This document shows, piece after piece, positions 1-4,754 of a stretch of 5,111 bases of DNA. The notes under the pieces were generated by a model, which was not told where the DNA came from, made no database searches, and saw nothing but the letters and a program-made list of their open reading frames with translations. The stretch lies in assembly GCA_023249695.1 (NCBI GenBank), contig JAHFCD010000225.1:1-5111 (forward strand), in the 5' to 3' direction. Each line of letters opens with the position of its first letter. Positions within the stretch are counted from its first letter, which is position 1. Source of the stretch: Elusimicrobiota bacterium. Its GTDB lineage: Bacteria > Elusimicrobiota > Elusimicrobia > UBA1565 > UBA9628. The position numbers and the translations under genes were made by a program.

Positions 1-324
1 CGAACCGCCCAGGGAGGAGACGAGCCCCGGCAGCCCCTTCATGAGCTGCGTCGCCGCCAGGGCGGCAAGGCCCGCTCCCGCTTCGAGCCACGCGTACACC
101 CTCAGCCAATCGCGTCGGCCGCGCGCGCGCGCGGCCGCCGCCGCGCCCAAGGCGAGCCCCAGCATGTAGAGCGAAACGAGCGCGCTCGCGGCGTGCACCG
201 TGACGCCGAAGGAGCGCGAGAGCACTCGGAGCCAGACGATCTCGTATATCAGCGCCGCGGCGCCGGAGAGGAACATCATCGCCAACGAGGCGACGACGAA
301 GTCGTTCGGACGGCGGGATCGCAT
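1..324 (-). CDS. Fused MFS/spermidine-synthase-type membrane protein, N-terminal part
   Basis: Partial gene: 108 residues are visible from ATG at 324 and the frame is still open at base 1. The start reads MRSRRPNDFVVASLAMMFLS. The stretch FLSGAAALIYEIVWLRVLSR (residues 18-37) followed by an LGLALGA helix end (55-61) is the hallmark N-terminus of the membrane-embedded, SpeE-related proteins annotated as fused MFS/spermidine synthases. Those have several transmembrane helices followed by a cytosolic aminopropyltransferase-like Rossmann domain, which would lie outside this window. Three hydrophobic segments are visible (about 9-32, 44-65 and 76-95), with an Arg-rich loop (66-75) between the second and third. 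The start is supported by a basic N-terminus right before the first helix and by a -10-like TACAAT 8 bases upstream. No Shine-Dalgarno is present. Whether it makes polyamines cannot be judged, because the catalytic domain is not in view and many family members have unknown substrates. Confidence 0.8.
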   Translation of the reverse strand, partial: MRSRRPNDFVVASLAMMFLSGAAALIYEIVWLRVLSRSFGVTVHAASALVSLYMLGLALGAAAAARARGRRDWLRVYAWLEAGAGLAALAATQLMKGLPGLVSSLGGS

Positions 325-332
325 GGGCTGCG

Positions 333-338
333 ATTGTA
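333..338 (-). promoter_or_regulatory. Possible -10 box (TACAAT), leaderless start
   Basis: TACAAT on the minus strand ends 8 bases before the ATG at 324, so transcription would start at or next to the start codon. Only a weak -35 (about 3 of 6 matches) lies 16-17 bases further up. The 43-base gap after the PilZ-like gene also contains a 5-bp hairpin (353-365, GAA triloop on the plus strand) without a T-run, so read-through from the upstream operon remains possible. Confidence 0.4.
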
Positions 339-367
339 CGATTTAAGCGGCTCGCGGGAACCGCGCC

Positions 368-673
368 TTAGGATTTCGAGAGCACGTCGACGAGCACGAC
401 CGCCAAGCGGCGCCGCGCGACCATGTCGCTCCAGCGCAGCTCGGCCACGCACTGGCCGTCGTCGTCGTAAGCGAGGTGCACGCGCGCCGGCATCAGAAGG
501 CGTTCGCCGCCCAGGTCGAATTGGATCGCGACGCGCTCGCCCTTCGCCAGACGCGCGGCCGTGGACAGCTCGCCGCCGCCGGCGGTGATCTTGAGGAGGC
601 GGCCCCAGGAATCCTGGCGCGCGGCCGAGCCCGGAAAGCTCAGCAGCGCCGGAACCAAGCTGGGCGCCCGCAT
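368..673 (-). CDS. Small PilZ-like domain protein (degenerate)
   Basis: This 101-residue protein is essentially one domain. Residues 22-98 have the PilZ-type pattern: a first strand ending in a Gly-rich turn (LLKITAGGGELST, 26-38), a loop with the usual 'L..G..V...' hydrophobic strand (43-52), a third strand LLMPARVHLAY (59-69), then VAELRWSDM (76-84) and a C-terminal helix. In c-di-GMP-binding PilZ domains an RxxxR motif precedes a [D/N]xSxxG motif. Here the Asp/Asn is Lys28, the Ser is Thr30, and no proper RxxxR precedes it, so c-di-GMP binding is doubtful. The ATG at 673 overlaps the TGA of the upstream gene by one base (TGATG), and AGGAAGAGG lies 7 bases before it, so translation is probably coupled. 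A longer in-frame start further upstream would lie inside the neighbour and gives only Arg-rich shadow sequence. The fold assignment is by pattern only. Confidence 0.65.
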   Translation of the reverse strand: MRAPSLVPALLSFPGSAARQDSWGRLLKITAGGGELSTAARLAKGERVAIQFDLGGERLLMPARVHLAYDDDGQCVAELRWSDMVARRRLAVVLVDVLSKS

Positions 674-1824
674 CAGAACGCCTCTTCCTTGTGGCGCACG
701 AGGCGCGCCGGGCCCTTCCCGTCCTTCGCCTCGCCCACCGTCCAAAAGCGGGAGCCGTCCCAGGCCGCGCCGGTCGGGATGAACGCGCCCTCGGCGTATT
801 CGGGCAGCGGCACGGCCTCGACGACGTCCTCGGGGCGCTCCAAGCCGTGGCGCATGAGCCGCCGGTCCGCGGCGTCGAGCGACCAGAGGGTCTTGCCGTC
901 GAACAGCAGGCCCGCGGCCTTCACGCCGCGCCATTTATAGGTCGCCAGCACGCTGAGGTCCCGGTCCACGAGATGCTTGCGCAGGACCTTCGCGCGCGCG
1001 TCGAGCGTCCACAGATAGAGGCCGTCGAAGGCGAGGCCCGCCGAGTTCGGCGCGGCCTTCGGATAACGCGTCAGCGGGGTCAGCTTCTCGTCGCGCATGT
1101 GCCGGGTCACGGTGCCGTCGGCCGAGACGGTCCACATCGCCTCGCCGGTGAAGGCCGCGGCCACCGGCGTCTCCGCCGTCTGGTGGCGCACGACCTGAAC
1201 GGCCGTGTCCTTGGGCGACAGCGCGTAGAAGGACTGGGTGAACCAGTCGACGAGCCAGAGCGACTTCCCGTCGAACGCGAGGCCGGCCGGATGGCTCACC
1301 GGCAGCTCCCAGCGATCGACGCGCGTCGCCGCCGCGAGGCGCTTTTCCTCGACGCGCTTGAGCGAGGCGACGCCGAGGCCCGCGGCCAGGAACAGGGCGA
1401 CCGACAGCGCGTACCACAGCGAGGACCGGCTGGCGGGCGCCGCGCTCGCGGCCGTGATGAACGTGCCCTGCAGGCGCAGGCCCTTGGAGACGGAGGCCTT
1501 CAGGTCCTCCGGCGTCCACGGCGGCGCCACGACTTCGCAGGCGCCCACGCGCATGAGCGCCACGGCGCGGCTCGCGTCGCGCACCTTCAGCGCCACCACG
1601 ATCGGCAGAAGCGGGAATGCGCGAATCAGCTCGCGCGTCAGGCTCTCGGCGTCGGCGCCCGCGCCGTCCACGAGCAGGAACGCCCGCGTCCTGCGCTCGC
1701 GCGCGAACTCGAGCGCCTCCTCGAGCCGGCCGGCCCCTTCGGCGTGATGGCCGAATTCGCCGAGCATCAGGCCGAGGAGCTCCCGGTCGGCGGCTTCCTT
1801 CGCCAGCACCCCGATGGCGGCCAT
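673..1824 (-). CDS. Pseudo-receiver domain, membrane anchor and five-repeat propeller-like protein
   Basis: The 383-residue protein has three parts. Residues 2-115 follow the CheY-like receiver layout: IGVLAKE first strand, FLLVDGA third strand with Asp53 at the phospho-acceptor place, LPIVVALK fourth strand and VVAPPWTPEDL, which aligns with the usual 'V-K-P-F-.-P-E-.-L'. The conserved Lys is Pro101, the Thr/Ser position is Ala/Leu, and the acidic pair after strand 1 is mostly missing, so it is probably not a normal phosphorylated receiver. Residues 135-155 form one transmembrane helix. Residues 178-380 hold five repeats of about 42 residues with the core 'aGLaFDG..LW..D....L.rH' (Trp at 190, 231, 272, 314, 361), resembling beta-propeller or NHL-type blades and presumably periplasmic. 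The ATG at 1824 lies 2 bases after the barrel gene's TAG, consistent with re-initiation. Upstream in-frame codons run through the barrel gene and are rejected. The protein is not recognised as a named family. Confidence 0.75.
   Translation of the reverse strand: MAAIGVLAKEAADRELLGLMLGEFGHHAEGAGRLEEALEFARERRTRAFLLVDGAGADAESLTRELIRAFPLLPIVVALKVRDASRAVALMRVGACEVVAPPWTPEDLKASVSKGLRLQGTFITAASAAPASRSSLWYALSVALFLAAGLGVASLKRVEEKRLAAATRVDRWELPVSHPAGLAFDGKSLWLVDWFTQSFYALSPKDTAVQVVRHQTAETPVAAAFTGEAMWTVSADGTVTRHMRDEKLTPLTRYPKAAPNSAGLAFDGLYLWTLDARAKVLRKHLVDRDLSVLATYKWRGVKAAGLLFDGKTLWSLDAADRRLMRHGLERPEDVVEAVPLPEYAEGAFIPTGAAWDGSRFWTVGEAKDGKGPARLVRHKEEAF
681..689 (-). promoter_or_regulatory. Shine-Dalgarno for the PilZ-like gene
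   Basis: AGGAAGAGG on the minus strand sits inside the last codons of the upstream gene, 7 bases before the ATG at 673. It decides the start of the PilZ-like protein and supports coupling through the TGATG overlap. Confidence 0.6.
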
Positions 1825-1826
1825 GT

Positions 1827-3179
1827 CTAAGGAACCGGAGCGGGGATCACGAGGCTGGCGCCCTCGGCCGGCAGGCCGCGCTCGACCTTTTCCCGGTTCG
1901 CGTCGTAGATGATTTCCCATTGATTGGGATCGCCGTAATACTGCTTGGCCATCGTGCGCAAGGTCTCGCCGGCCATCACGACGTGCCGCTTGGGCCACGC
2001 GGGCGGAGCGGGACGCTTGGGGCGGGCCTTGACCGCGACCGGCTTCGGTTTGCCGACGAGGCCGGCGGCCTTCTCGGCGACGCGGTACTCGAGCTCGTCG
2101 TTGCGCTTGAGCAGGGCGCGGTACTCGTCCTGCGCCTCGAGCACGCGCTTCTCCAATACCCGCAGCTGGGATTCCGCGGTGACCTTGTTGCTCTCCGCCG
2201 TGCCCGCCTGCTGGGACATCGTCTTTTGCTTCTGCTCGAGGTTCGACAGGTCGGTGCGCAGGGTCTCCGCCTGCGCCGCCGCCTGGCCGACGAACTGTCC
2301 GGTGAAGGACGGCGCGCCGAAACGGTAGCTGAAGCTGGCTTGATAGCCGCCGCCGGTTCGGTTGAGCCCCGCGGTCGGCAGGGACATCGCCACGTCGAGG
2401 ATCATCGGCGAGAAATTCAAGCCGAGCCCGAAGGACATCGTGCCCACGCCGTCGAGCGTCAGCCCCTTGCCGGCGCGCAGGCGCAGCAGCCCCTGATGAA
2501 AAGACGCCTCGACGCCCGGGTAGAACTCAGCCAGGCCGCCGCGGACGCGGAAGTCGCCGGCGAGCGTGAAGCGGCGGTCCCAGGTATACGCGGTCGCGAG
2601 CGTGATGCCGGGGCGCGGATACGCGAGCCCGGTCACGAAGTCGCTGAGGACGATGCCGGCCGAGATTCCCGCGTTGGAGCGGGCGATCACGCCGGCGTCG
2701 AAGCCGAGGCCGAACTTGCTCTTGCTTCCGTCGCCCGCGTCGGAGTTGACGATCTTCGCGTTCATCCCGACCTTGAGCGGCCGCGAAAACGGGAGGCTGC
2801 GGACCTTGTACTCCTGGGCGTAGTTGAACAGGAGGGAATCGATGTCGCCGCCGTTGCGCTGGCGCTCGAGATGATAGGCCGCGCCGACCGTGGCCGTGTT
2901 GATCGGCTCGTACGGCCGCAGATAGGCGGCGGTGGCGAAGGACAAAGGGCCTTTGGGCGACAGCATCCGCCCGACCGTGCCGGCGCCTTGAACATAAGGA
3001 GTGTTCGCCGTGCCGGCGGGGTTGTAAAACAGGCCGAACGCGTCGTCGGCGATCGCCGAATACGCGCTGCCCATGCCCATCGCCCGCGCGCCCGGCAAGA
3101 CGTCGTTAAAAGCGACCGCCCCGGCGTCCGGGGCGGCCAGCGCGAGGGCGAGGAGGAGCGCCAAAATCCTTCTCGTCAT
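1827..3179 (-). CDS. PorV/UPF0164-like outer-membrane barrel with coiled coil and C-terminal LysM
   Basis: The 450-residue protein begins with a signal peptide (MTRR, hydrophobic 5-16, probable cleavage after ...DAGA at about 21). Residues 28-56 (GARAMGMGSAYSAIADDA then FYNPAG) are the signature start of the PorV/UPF0164 family, related to FadL-type outer-membrane barrels. Alternating amphipathic strands continue to about 288 (ending ASFSYRFG). Residues 300-370 are a charged, Gln/Glu-rich coiled coil. Residues 374-397 are a Lys/Pro-rich linker. Residues 398-447 are a LysM domain (HVVMAGETLRTMAKQYYGD, then W421, IIYDAN). LysM binds peptidoglycan, so the inferred topology is a barrel in the outer membrane with a periplasmic stalk reaching the wall. 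Ordinary PorV/UPF0164 proteins end at the barrel, so the extension is unusual. No Shine-Dalgarno precedes the ATG, but TATAAT lies 7 bases upstream. It heads the operon that continues with the receiver-like gene. Confidence 0.85.
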   Translation of the reverse strand: MTRRILALLLALALAAPDAGAVAFNDVLPGARAMGMGSAYSAIADDAFGLFYNPAGTANTPYVQGAGTVGRMLSPKGPLSFATAAYLRPYEPINTATVGAAYHLERQRNGGDIDSLLFNYAQEYKVRSLPFSRPLKVGMNAKIVNSDAGDGSKSKFGLGFDAGVIARSNAGISAGIVLSDFVTGLAYPRPGITLATAYTWDRRFTLAGDFRVRGGLAEFYPGVEASFHQGLLRLRAGKGLTLDGVGTMSFGLGLNFSPMILDVAMSLPTAGLNRTGGGYQASFSYRFGAPSFTGQFVGQAAAQAETLRTDLSNLEQKQKTMSQQAGTAESNKVTAESQLRVLEKRVLEAQDEYRALLKRNDELEYRVAEKAAGLVGKPKPVAVKARPKRPAPPAWPKRHVVMAGETLRTMAKQYYGDPNQWEIIYDANREKVERGLPAEGASLVIPAPVP

Positions 3180-3186
3180 CGCCCGA

Positions 3187-3215
3187 ATTATAGCTGTTGC
3201 CCATTACGAAATTAA
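3187..3215 (-). promoter_or_regulatory. Promoter of the barrel operon, perfect TATAAT -10
   Basis: On the minus strand a perfect TATAAT (3192 to 3187) ends 7 bases before the ATG at 3179. With a 17-base spacer the -35 position reads TTAATT (3 of 6 consensus matches) within an AT-rich patch that stands out from the GC-rich surroundings. The predicted start of transcription falls on or next to the start codon, implying a leaderless mRNA. Confidence 0.65.
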
Positions 3216-3235
3216 GTATCGCGCCTCGTCTCGCT

Positions 3236-3301
3236 CGCGTGGTCGCGTCCGGGGGAGACTGCGCGTCAGCACACTGCTCCTCCGGGCCCGGCGACCGCGC
3301 G
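3236..3301 (+). other. Two-part hairpin, probable RNA structure
   Basis: CGCGTGGTCGC (3236-3246) pairs with GCGACCGCGCG-side bases 3291-3301 over 11 positions. After a 2x5 internal loop, CCGGGGGAG (3249-3257) pairs with CTCCTCCGG (3277-3285). Both imperfect positions (3240/3297 and 3253/3281) are G-U wobbles if the plus strand is transcribed, but A-C and C-A mismatches on the minus strand, which favours a plus-strand RNA. No T-run follows, so it is not an intrinsic terminator. Confidence 0.5.
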
Positions 3302-3381
3302 CCGGCTCCCTGCGGATCATCTCGCCCGGCCTCTTGAGGTTGACGAGGCGCGGCCCCATGGGCTATGACGACGACGTGGCG

Positions 3382-3403
3382 GCGTTTCCGCTCGCGGAAA
3401 CGC
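3382..3403. repeat. Perfect 9-bp hairpin with 4-base loop
   Basis: GCGTTTCCG (3382-3390), loop CTCG, CGGAAACGC (3395-3403). Pairing is perfect on either strand. No T-tract follows on either side, so it is not a typical intrinsic terminator. It lies 14 bases before a TATATG -10-like hexamer (3417-3422) that could serve the adjacent 6S-like RNA, so it may be an operator or part of a larger RNA. Confidence 0.55.
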
Positions 3404-3419
3404 AAGGCACAACCCTTAT

Positions 3420-3589
3420 ATGGCACTCGGACGCTAGGGTTGTCGGGCGGTCCCGGAGCCTCGCTTGATAGGGGTGGGGAGATTCCCGAAGGGAGCGGGC
3501 GCCCGGTCGCCCGGCCCGTAGGGATTCTCCCCACCCGCGCCACGACGAGCGTGCGAACGGGGACCACCCGACAGACAATCGTCCTCCAT
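3420..3589 (+). ncRNA. Rod-shaped structured RNA with central bubble, 6S RNA-like candidate
   Basis: Nested pairing forms one long rod: ATGG/CCAT (3420-3423 with 3586-3589), GGACG/CGTCC (3429-3433 with 3580-3584), a 6-7 base internal loop, TGTCGGGCGGTCCC (3441-3454) with GGGACCACCCGACA (3560-3573; 13 of 14 pairs), an open bubble (3455-3471 facing 3537-3559), then an apical stem GGGTGGGGAGA (3472-3482) with 3526-3536, a T-T mismatch and 4 more pairs. That is the layout of 6S RNA, which binds sigma70 RNA polymerase as a promoter mimic. In plus orientation, GGGCGGTCCCGGAGCC (3445-3460) resembles the E. coli 6S stretch GGGCCAGUCCCCUGAGCC as recalled, and the 3' bubble strand can form a small hairpin (CACG/CGTG, 3541-3553), as in E. 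coli. TATATG (3417-3422) would start transcription near 3429, exactly at the GGACG stem, but no -35 is seen. Against plus: the single C-A mismatch (3448/3566) would be a G-U pair on the minus strand. Orientation and family are therefore tentative; the fold itself is well supported. Confidence 0.45.
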
Positions 3590-3722
3590 GTTCACGGGGT
3601 TTCGGGCGGCGGATGGGAGACAGGTTTATCTCAAGATAATCGAACGAGGATATCTCTATTTGAACGGCATGGCGCCGAAGGCGCCAGGTCGTTCAATCGC
3701 CCGGATTCAAAACCCCGTGAAC
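3590..3722. repeat. 133-base element bounded by a perfect 13-bp inverted repeat
   Basis: GTTCACGGGGTTT (3590-3602) is exactly complementary to AAACCCCGTGAAC (3710-3722). Inside, CGGGCG (3603-3608) pairs with CGCCCG (3698-3703). An inner hairpin runs TTGAACGGC (3660-3668), TGGCGCC (3670-3676), loop GAA, GGCGCCA (3680-3686), GTCGTTCAA (3688-3696), with one A-G mismatch and one G-U. It could be a structured RNA, a MITE-like miniature element or a dispersed intergenic repeat. No flanking target duplication is visible (CCAT against TTGG), and no T-run makes it a terminator. The interior is more AT-rich than its neighbours (about 3624-3661). Confidence 0.6.
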
Positions 3723-3738
3723 TTGGAGAATCGTCGCC

Positions 3739-3767
3739 TTGACAGGGCAACGCCGCCCGGCCATAAT
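3739..3767 (+). promoter_or_regulatory. Near-consensus sigma70-type promoter, leaderless start
   Basis: TTGACA (3739-3744) is a perfect -35, followed by exactly 17 bases and CATAAT (3762-3767), 5 of 6 for the -10. The start of transcription 7 bases on is the A of the ATG at 3774. The GAGGTG (3768-3773) directly abutting the ATG is too close to act as a Shine-Dalgarno. This decides the start of the gene at 3774 over an upstream in-frame ATG at 3588. Confidence 0.8.
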
Positions 3768-3773
3768 GAGGTG

Positions 3774-4694
3774 ATGAGCGACGAGCCGACGCAAAGAACG
3801 AGCCATGCCGGGGCGATCTTCGTCATGCTCGCGGTCGGCGGCTCGGCGATCGGCGTCGTCGGGTGGCATCTCCGCTCCAACCGGAACGCCAGCCTCGACA
3901 CCTCCGGCTTCGACATGAGCACCACGCCGGACCCGGCCCATTCCAACGCCCCCCCGTCGTTTCCAGCCGCGCCCTTAGCCGTGCAAACGCCGGCGCCGAC
4001 GGCGCAGACGAGCCTGGGGATGGTCAAGGGCGACGCCGGCATGCAGGTCGTCACCGCCGGCACCTCCGGGTCGACGCCGAAGACCGCGGGCTCCACCGGC
4101 GCGACTCCGAATCCGACCAATCCCAAGGACGCGGCCGTGCTGAGCTTCAAGGAAGCCGCGCTCAAAAACGAGAAGCTGGTCGACTCGTTCGTCCGGCGCA
4201 TGGAGAAGAAGCATCCGTCCATCACCAAGTACGGCAAGGACTGGACCGCCTCGCCGGAGCTGCGCGCGCTGCGCGATCAGTATTGGAAGGAAAAGGATCC
4301 TCTGAAGTTCGCCTACGGCCTGGCCAAGTCCAACGATTTCGGCAAGCTCGTCAAGAAATACGGGACCGATCCGGGGATTCGGGACGCCCTCATAACGGGC
4401 TTCAAGGAGGCGCCTTCGAGCTTGATGGCGGCGGCCGGCGGCATCCTCCAAAACGACAAGATCGCGAAGGACCTCGTGACGACCGTCATCAAGGCCGCGG
4501 GCCTTCCTCCGAGCATGGCGGCCATGCTCGACGGCAGCAGCACCAAGGCTCCGGATCAGAGCCAGATGATGGCGGACCTCCTGAATTCAAGCAAGCTGAA
4601 AAATCAGGCCGCCCCGGTGTCGCTCGATCAAAAGAACCTCGACAAGCCGAAGGACGCATCGCCCAACGGCTTTACCCCTCTCGGCGGACGCTGA
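3774..4694 (+). CDS. Single-pass membrane protein with Pro/Thr/Ala linker and helical domain, unknown function
   Basis: The 306-residue protein starts MSDEPTQRTS. Residues 12-31 are one hydrophobic helix (AGAIFVMLAVGGSAIGVVGW), uncleaved-anchor-like, so the bulk is probably periplasmic. Residues 45-118 are a low-complexity Pro/Thr/Ala/Ser/Gly linker. Residues 120-252 are a Lys-rich, largely helical domain (FVRRMEKKHPSITKYGKDW, 139-157; YWKEKDPLKFAYGLAKSNDF, 170-189; alanine-rich helices to 252). Residues 255-306 are again polar and disordered-looking. I do not recognise the family. The in-frame open reading upstream to 3588 is rejected, because it runs through the 13-bp inverted repeat and the promoter and lacks the G/C third-position bias of the rest. 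The gene is monocistronic, with a strong promoter before it and a terminator 10 bases after its stop. The anchor-linker-domain layout suggests an envelope-spanning or wall-reaching role, which is inference only. Confidence 0.8.
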   Translation: MSDEPTQRTSHAGAIFVMLAVGGSAIGVVGWHLRSNRNASLDTSGFDMSTTPDPAHSNAPPSFPAAPLAVQTPAPTAQTSLGMVKGDAGMQVVTAGTSGSTPKTAGSTGATPNPTNPKDAAVLSFKEAALKNEKLVDSFVRRMEKKHPSITKYGKDWTASPELRALRDQYWKEKDPLKFAYGLAKSNDFGKLVKKYGTDPGIRDALITGFKEAPSSLMAAAGGILQNDKIAKDLVTTVIKAAGLPPSMAAMLDGSSTKAPDQSQMMADLLNSSKLKNQAAPVSLDQKNLDKPKDASPNGFTPLGGR

Positions 4695-4701
4695 TCCCCC
4701 A

Positions 4702-4740
4702 AATAAAAATCCGTCCCGCGAGCGGGACGGATTTTTTATT
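4702..4740. terminator. Bidirectional intrinsic terminator between convergent genes
   Basis: CCGTCCCG (4711-4718) pairs with CGGGACGG (4723-4730) around a CGAG loop. The stem is extended by ATs: AAAAAT (4705-4710) against ATTTTT (4731-4736). A T-run follows on the plus strand and, because of the A-run, on the minus strand too. It ends the plus-strand gene (stop at 4692-4694) and the minus-strand small protein gene (stop at 4755-4757). Confidence 0.92.
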
Positions 4741-4754
4741 CCTACGGCCGGCGA

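Larger units (their letters stand above)
3180..3773. other. 594-base divergent intergenic region rich in hairpins, no convincing gene
   Basis: No open frame here looks coding. The longest ones are Arg/Ser/Pro-rich and overlap promoters or inverted repeats. The region holds divergent promoters at both ends and at least four independent stem structures, listed separately. A fifth weaker stem pairs GCCTC (3329-3333) with GAGGC (3345-3349), and GCCC (3353-3356) can pair with GGGC (3360-3363). There is no tRNA, no RNase P core motif, no tmRNA tag or tRNA-like end, and no SRP 'GGAAGGNAGCAG' motif on either strand. Whether this is one long structured RNA or several elements is open. Confidence 0.6.

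Noticed and set aside
353..365. Hairpin between the PilZ-like and SpeE-like genes as a terminator
   Set aside because: Only 5 bp with a 3-base loop and no T-run on the transcribed strand.
674..934. In-frame extension of the PilZ-like gene to an ATG at 934
   Set aside because: It would overlap the repeat domain of the upstream gene; the ATG at 673 has a good Shine-Dalgarno and TGATG coupling.
691..1830. Long plus-strand open frame (379 codons) antisense to the pseudo-receiver gene
   Set aside because: Arg/Gly/His-rich composition without domains; a mirror of the GC-rich gene on the other strand, which has clear repeats and a membrane helix.
1825..1998. In-frame N-terminal extension of the pseudo-receiver gene to ATG 1998
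   Set aside because: The extra 58 residues overlap the LysM coding region and are Arg-rich shadow sequence; the ATG at 1824 follows the barrel stop by 2 bases.
1617..3215. Plus-strand open frame of 532 codons antisense to the barrel gene
   Set aside because: No signal peptide or domain, Arg-rich; the opposite strand encodes an unmistakable barrel and LysM. Long antisense frames are expected at this GC content.
3204..3359. 51-codon minus-strand open frame starting MGPRLVNLKRPGEMIRR
   Set aside because: Very Arg-rich, no Shine-Dalgarno or -10 at the right distance, and it overlaps the 3236-3301 hairpin; could be reconsidered if conserved in relatives.
3471..3499. Possible G-quadruplex (GGGG, GGGG, GGG, GGG)
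   Set aside because: One loop is 11 bases long and the G-runs are better explained as the arm of a 16-position hairpin.
3106..3578. Minus-strand open frames of 153 and 71 codons in the intergenic region
   Set aside because: They run through the rod-shaped structure and the barrel promoter with no recognisable domain; composition is typical of random GC-rich frames.
3420..3722. RNase P RNA, tmRNA, SRP RNA or retron msr-msd
   Set aside because: No GAAAGTCC/GGCTTA core, no tRNA-like end or tag reading frame, no GGAAGGNAGCAG, and no reverse transcriptase gene in the window.
3588..3773. Upstream in-frame start of the 306-residue gene at 3588
   Set aside because: Runs through the 13-bp inverted repeat and the TTGACA/CATAAT promoter, with weak third-position bias; though the peptide around VYLKIIERGYLYLNG looks protein-like, I judge it non-coding.
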